Positions 5,049-7,908 of a stretch of 7,908 nucleotides of DNA are shown here, in pieces (position 1 is the stretch's first letter; each line of letters starts with the position of its first letter). The stretch comes from an uncultured Actinomycetes bacterium (lineage in GTDB: Bacteria; Actinomycetota; Acidimicrobiia; Acidimicrobiales; Acidimicrobilacustridaceae): NCBI GenBank assembly GCA_945957335.1, contig CAMFLJ010000173.1:1-7908 (forward strand). Reading direction: 5' to 3'. A program made the position numbers and the translations under genes. The notes below the pieces were generated by a model that had not been told where the DNA came from, did no database searches, and saw only the letters and a program-made list of their open reading frames with translations.

Positions 5049-6746
5049 CTACTCCTCGACGAAGTTGCTCTGGGCGTCGCCCGACAGCACGTTCTTGAGC
5101 ACCTTGCCGCTGGGGTTCCGGGGCAGGGGCTCGCGCCGGAGCTCGATCTGGCTGGGCACCTTGAACGACGCCAGTGCCTCGGCGCAGTGGGCCCGGACGT
5201 CGTCGGTGGTGAGCGAGCTGTCGGCGGCCACAACCACGATGGCCTTGACCTCCTGGCCGAGGTCGGGGTGGTCGACGCCGATCACCGCCGCCTCGATGAT
5301 CTCGTCGTGCTCGTCGAGGCGGTTCTCGACCTCGAACGGGTACACGTTCTCGCCGCCTCGGATGATGAGGTCGCGCTTGCGTGAGGCGATGTGCAGCACG
5401 CCGCCCTCGAGGCGGCCGAAGTCGCCGGTGTTGAACCAGCGGCCGTCGCTGAACGCCTCGGCGTCGGCGGCCTCGTTGCGGTAGTAGCCCTTCATCAGCA
5501 GCGGGCTGCGCACGCAGATGTTGCCTTCCTCGCCCTCGGGCAGCACCTCGCCCATCGGTCCGGTGATGCGCACGCCGATGGTGGGCAGCGGCGGGCCGAT
5601 GGCGTCGGGCGACGCCTTCAGCATCCAGTTGGGGGCGAACGACACGAGCGCACCCGTCTCGGTGGAGCCGTACCCGGTCGACATGGTGTCGGTCAGGTGG
5701 GGGAAGGCGGCCTCGACCCGGCGGATGATGTCGGGCGTGGTGGCCGACCCGCCCATGCCGATCGACACCAGCTGGGTGGGCTCGATCCGCTCGACGTCCT
5801 CGTGCTCGACGAGGCGGAGCACGTGGGTGCCGGTGCCGCCCCAGAGGTTGATGCCGTACTTGACGGTGAGGTCGATGACGGTGCCGGCGTCGAAGCGGCC
5901 GAGGGGCCACACGGTGGTGGCGCCGGTGTGGATGCTGTTGACGGTGGCGCCGAGGCCCGACACGTGGAAGAGCGGGAACACCGCGAGGCGCACCGGGGGC
6001 GGGCCGCCGGTGGGGGCCCGGCCGGCGAGGACCATGCCCCGGGCACCGATGAAGTTCTGCAGCATCGTGTAGCCGACGATCGAGCGGTGGGTGAGCACGG
6101 CGGCCTTGGCCCGGCCCGTGGTGCCGCTCGTGAAGATGAGCATCGCCGCGTCGTCCTCGTCGATCGGCGTGGTGGGCAGCTCGGCGCCGGGCGCGTGGGC
6201 GAGCATCGTCGCCAGGTCGTCGTCGAGGTCGACGACGGGGGCGGTGCGGTCGGCCGGGAGGCGCTCGGCGCGCTTGGCGTCGGCCAGGATCACCTTCGGC
6301 GCGGTGAGCTCGAGGGCGTGGGCCATCTCGGCCTCGGTCCACCAGCCGTTCATGGCGACGGCCACCGCGCCGAGCGACAGGCACGCCCAGAACGACAGGA
6401 TCCATCCCGCTGAGTTGGCCCCGCAGAGGGCGACGTTGTCGCCGTGCCCGATGCCGTGGAGGTCCTGCAGGTAGCGGGCCACCGAGGCCACCTGGCCGGG
6501 GAGCTCGGCGTAGGTGATCTCACGGCCGTCGGAGAAGGCCATGGCCAGGCGGTCCTCGAACGACGACGCGTTGGCGACGAGCTCGCGCAGGCTGCCGGGG
6601 CGCTGGGCGAACACCTCCATCGGCTCGCCGAGCACGTCCTCGGTGACGACCTCGAACGGCGAGCCGGGGCCGGTGAGGCGGTCGGTGGCAGCGAGGAGCT
6701 CGGCCAGGCGAGGGTCGAGGTGGGCAGGCACGCGGTCGTCGGTCAC
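5049..6746 (-). CDS. Class I adenylate-forming acyl-CoA synthetase (FadD-like)
   Basis: With the GTG start at 6746 the protein is 565 aa, normal for the family. It activates a carboxylic acid with ATP to an acyl-adenylate and then forms acyl-CoA. All core motifs are intact: the P-loop TSGTTGRAK (206-214), YGSTET (359-364), the TGD motif with Asp442, the hinge region RKRDLIIRGGENVYPFEVE (456-474) and NPSGKVLK with the catalytic Lys548. The N-terminal part (FEVVTEDVLGEPMEVF, 31-46) is like that of actinobacterial acyl-CoA ligases. Substrate length cannot be read from the motifs. An ATG 12 codons upstream (6782) is open too, but the extra residues (PPDAGALRSAP) look non-homologous, and a TAnnnT box lies between the two starts, 8 nt before the GTG, favouring GTG and a leaderless mRNA. 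It faces the second hydrolase gene tail to tail and diverges from the secreted-protein gene. Confidence 0.93.
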   Translation of the reverse strand: MTDDRVPAHLDPRLAELLAATDRLTGPGSPFEVVTEDVLGEPMEVFAQRPGSLRELVANASSFEDRLAMAFSDGREITYAELPGQVASVARYLQDLHGIGHGDNVALCGANSAGWILSFWACLSLGAVAVAMNGWWTEAEMAHALELTAPKVILADAKRAERLPADRTAPVVDLDDDLATMLAHAPGAELPTTPIDEDDAAMLIFTSGTTGRAKAAVLTHRSIVGYTMLQNFIGARGMVLAGRAPTGGPPPVRLAVFPLFHVSGLGATVNSIHTGATTVWPLGRFDAGTVIDLTVKYGINLWGGTGTHVLRLVEHEDVERIEPTQLVSIGMGGSATTPDIIRRVEAAFPHLTDTMSTGYGSTETGALVSFAPNWMLKASPDAIGPPLPTIGVRITGPMGEVLPEGEEGNICVRSPLLMKGYYRNEAADAEAFSDGRWFNTGDFGRLEGGVLHIASRKRDLIIRGGENVYPFEVENRLDEHDEIIEAAVIGVDHPDLGQEVKAIVVVAADSSLTTDDVRAHCAEALASFKVPSQIELRREPLPRNPSGKVLKNVLSGDAQSNFVEE

Positions 6747-6754
6747 GGGTGCGG

Positions 6755-6760
6755 ATCGTA
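6755..6760 (-). promoter_or_regulatory. Predicted -10 box of the acyl-CoA synthetase gene
   Basis: On the minus strand TACGAT (6760..6755) fits TAnnnT and lies 8 nt before the GTG at 6746, again implying a leaderless transcript. A perfect 8-bp palindrome, GGGCGCCC (6761-6768), adjoins it upstream. No convincing -35 box is seen. If this box is real, the upstream ATG at 6782 cannot be the start for this transcript. Confidence 0.4.
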
Positions 6761-6811
6761 GGGCGCCCGCGTCGGGCGGCACCCGTCCGCGCCGGGCGGG
6801 ACGCTGTCGTC

Positions 6812-6857
6812 GTCCCGGACGGGATAGCTGCTTGGACTAGCTTGTCCCGGATCGGGC
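6812..6857 (+). promoter_or_regulatory. Predicted promoter region of the secreted-protein gene with repeated TCCCGGA boxes
   Basis: TAGCTT (6838-6843) fits the TAnnnT -10 pattern. It is flanked by two copies of GTCCCGGA (6812-6819 and 6844-6851), offset by 32 bp, about three helical turns. The first copy is part of a perfect inverted repeat TCCCG-GA-CGGGA (6813-6824), the second of a weaker one, CCCG-GAT-CGGG (6846-6856). The layout suggests a regulator binding on both sides of the -10 box. No good -35 box is seen, which would fit activation or an alternative sigma factor. Chance is possible in such GC-rich sequence. Confidence 0.35.
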
Positions 6858-6876
6858 CGACGGGAGCCCGCACATC

Positions 6877-6881
6877 AGGAG
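6877..6881 (+). promoter_or_regulatory. Strong Shine-Dalgarno site
   Basis: AGGAG lies 7 nt before the ATG at 6889 and fixes that start. It contrasts with the other promoters in this window, which place the start codon almost at the predicted transcription start. With TAGCTT as -10 box the leader would be about 40 nt. Confidence 0.75.
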
Positions 6882-6888
6882 AACCCCC

Positions 6889-7419
6889 ATGCTCAGGTCT
6901 GGAACCATCGTCCGCGCCGGCGCGGCCCTCGCCGCCGGCGGCCTCGTCCTCGGCCTGTCGGCCCTCCCCGCCGGCTCGCAGAGCGTCGGGAGCGCCAGCC
7001 TCGACCTCACCGGGACCGCCACCTGCGAGGTGCAGAACGGCGAGTACGTGTGGGCCGTCGAGTACAGCGCGACCAACACCAGCGAGATCAACATCATCGG
7101 CAGCACGCCGGCGGCCATCGGCGACATCGACCTCGGCAGCCAGGTGCTGACGCTCAACGGTCAGCCCGCCGGCACCACCGACCTGCTGCCGAACCCGGTC
7201 GCGATGGGCGCCACCGCCACCGACGGCGGTCCCGTCCCCGGCACCGTCACCGGCACCCTGACGCTCACCGTCCAGTGGTCGAACGCCGACACCGACAGCA
7301 CCGGCACCGAGGTCTTCGACCTCGTGCTCGACGACAGCTGCCACGCCCCGGCGACGACCACCACCACGGGGGCCCCGGCCGTCCAGGCCGTGGCGGTCAC
7401 GCCGTCGTTCACCGGCTGA
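6889..7419 (+). CDS. Secreted protein of unknown function with Thr-rich tail
   Basis: A 176-aa protein. Residues 1-30 form a Sec-type signal peptide: positively charged start (Arg3, Arg9), a hydrophobic core rich in Ala, Gly and Leu (10-26), and a likely cut near Pro-Ala-Gly-Ser (27-30). The mature part (about 31-153) is rich in Thr, Gly, Asp and Val in alternating patterns suggestive of a beta sandwich, and has just two Cys (46 and 151), near its two ends, that could form a disulfide. A tail begins with five Thr (156-160) and ends GAPAVQAVAVTPSFTG, with no membrane helix, LPXTG motif or basic anchor. No enzyme motif is recognised. The start is set by a strong AGGAG. The gene stands alone between divergent and convergent neighbours. 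It may be a cell-surface or extracellular structural or binding protein; that is inference from composition. Confidence 0.87.
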   Translation: MLRSGTIVRAGAALAAGGLVLGLSALPAGSQSVGSASLDLTGTATCEVQNGEYVWAVEYSATNTSEINIIGSTPAAIGDIDLGSQVLTLNGQPAGTTDLLPNPVAMGATATDGGPVPGTVTGTLTLTVQWSNADTDSTGTEVFDLVLDDSCHAPATTTTTGAPAVQAVAVTPSFTG

Positions 7420-7438
7420 CACCGCACGACTCGTTCGA

Positions 7439-7481
7439 CGAGGCCGTCGGTCCGCCCTCCGGGGCCGGGCCGGCGGCCTCG
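7439..7481. terminator. Possible hairpin between convergent genes
   Basis: CGAGGCCG (7439-7446) pairs perfectly with CGGCCTCG (7474-7481), around a 27-nt GC-rich loop that can fold further. It lies in the 81-bp gap between the secreted-protein stop and the convergent esterase stop, where a terminator serving both strands is expected. There is no T-run on either side, so intrinsic termination is uncertain. Confidence 0.3.
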
Positions 7482-7500
7482 CCGCGTCAGGGGCCGTCGC

Positions 7501-7908
7501 TCAGGGCGCCAGGACCCGACGCAGCCACTCGACGGTGGGCACCAGCACCTCGGCGTCGAAGCGGGCATCCATGTGGGTTCCGCCGGTGAGGGTGGTGACC
7601 TGGGGCGGGTCGCCGGCCTCGTCGAGCGCGGCGACCAGCAGGCGGGACTGGCCGATGTCGACCACGCAGTCGGCGTCGCCGTGGGCGATCGAGAACGGCG
7701 GCAGCACGCCGGCGGTGGGGATGTAGGTGACGGGGTCGGCCCGCTCGGCGACGTCGATGTCGTACTGCATGGCGATCCCCAGCCAGCGCGACTCGTAGGC
7801 GTCGCCCGCGTCGTGGTTGTAGGGGTCGGCGCAGACGGCGTCGTCGCGCTCCATCTGCTGCATGGCCAGGAGGTCGACCGGGCCGAACCAGTCGACGACG
7901 GCCTGCAC
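7501..7908 (-). CDS. Esterase/lipase-like alpha/beta hydrolase, C-terminal part only
   Basis: 135 residues are visible up to a TGA at 7503..7501; the gene runs off the right edge. The visible part begins VQAVVDWFGPVDLL, a segment that in BD-FAE/acetyl-esterase-type hydrolases comes shortly after the nucleophile elbow, so the Gly-x-Ser-x-Gly motif and signal or N-terminal region lie outside the window. The GTG at 7908 is therefore almost certainly an internal Val codon, not a start. The other two triad members are present: Asp80 in HGDADCVVD and His112 in GGTHMD (numbers from the window edge). Between them are DPVTYIPTAGVLPPFSIAHG and QSRLLVAALDEAG, both typical of the family. It would hydrolyse a carboxylic ester or peptide-like bond; the substrate is unknown. 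It converges on the secreted-protein gene across 81 bp with a possible hairpin. Confidence 0.87.
   Translation of the reverse strand: MQAVVDWFGPVDLLAMQQMERDDAVCADPYNHDAGDAYESRWLGIAMQYDIDVAERADPVTYIPTAGVLPPFSIAHGDADCVVDIGQSRLLVAALDEAGDPPQVTTLTGGTHMDARFDAEVLVPTVEWLRRVLAP

Noticed and set aside
5029..6405. 458-codon minus-strand frame within the acyl-CoA synthetase region
   Set aside because: Arg/His/Pro-rich out-of-frame shadow; the overlapping frame carries every adenylate-forming motif.
6520..7422. 300-codon minus-strand frame across the secreted-protein gene
   Set aside because: It covers both the intergenic promoter region and the opposite strand of a gene with a clear signal peptide and Shine-Dalgarno site; its composition is that of a shadow frame.
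7906..7908. GTG at the right edge as start of the esterase gene
   Set aside because: The residues there match an internal segment of esterases, and the nucleophile motif is missing, so the gene continues beyond the window.

Overview
The window is GC-rich throughout (by eye around 70 % or more). Its codon third positions are almost all G or C, several starts appear leaderless, and one secreted protein has a Thr-rich tail. Together these suggest a high-GC actinomycete, possibly of the Acidimicrobiia/Ilumatobacter type. That placement is inference; no rRNA or other phylogenetic marker is present. Coding density is very high. I see no mobile elements, tRNAs, rRNAs, CRISPR arrays or phage genes.

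Layout, left to right. (1) Minus strand, 1-2628: a tandem-fused family III (CaiB/BaiF) CoA-transferase of 809 aa, followed through a 4-nt GTGA overlap by a DUF35-type zinc-ribbon/OB-fold protein cut by the window edge. (2) An 87-bp divergent promoter region, 2629-2715, with AT-rich inverted repeats that look like an operator. (3) Plus strand, 2716-5045: an alpha/beta hydrolase, a candidate 16-aa leader ORF that overlaps the next start, a small HNH-like zinc protein that lacks the usual first catalytic His, and a second alpha/beta hydrolase. (4) Minus strand, 5049-6746: a class I adenylate-forming acyl-CoA synthetase, convergent with the second hydrolase across only 3 bp. (5) A second divergent promoter region, 6747-6888. 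(6) Plus strand, 6889-7419: a small secreted protein with a signal peptide, two Cys and a Thr-rich C-terminal tail. (7) Minus strand, 7501-7908: the C-terminal part of an esterase/lipase-like alpha/beta hydrolase that runs off the right edge.

Function. The CoA-ligase, CoA-transferase, DUF35 protein and several hydrolases fit an accessory acyl-CoA (fatty acid, steroid, terpenoid or aromatic acid) catabolic neighbourhood: activate a carboxylic acid with ATP and CoA, move CoA between acids, process the acyl-CoA, and hydrolyse esters or lactones. The substrate cannot be read from the sequence.

Most interesting points: the asymmetric active sites of the fused CoA-transferase (catalytic Asp position is Ser in the N half, Asp in the C half); the overlapping palindromes inside its promoter; the recurring TAnnnT box 7-9 nt before start codons, which implies leaderless mRNAs; the Cys-Cys mini-ORF overlapping the start of the HNH-like gene; and the degenerate HNH protein itself. 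I do not see a clear-cut new defence or mobile system here.
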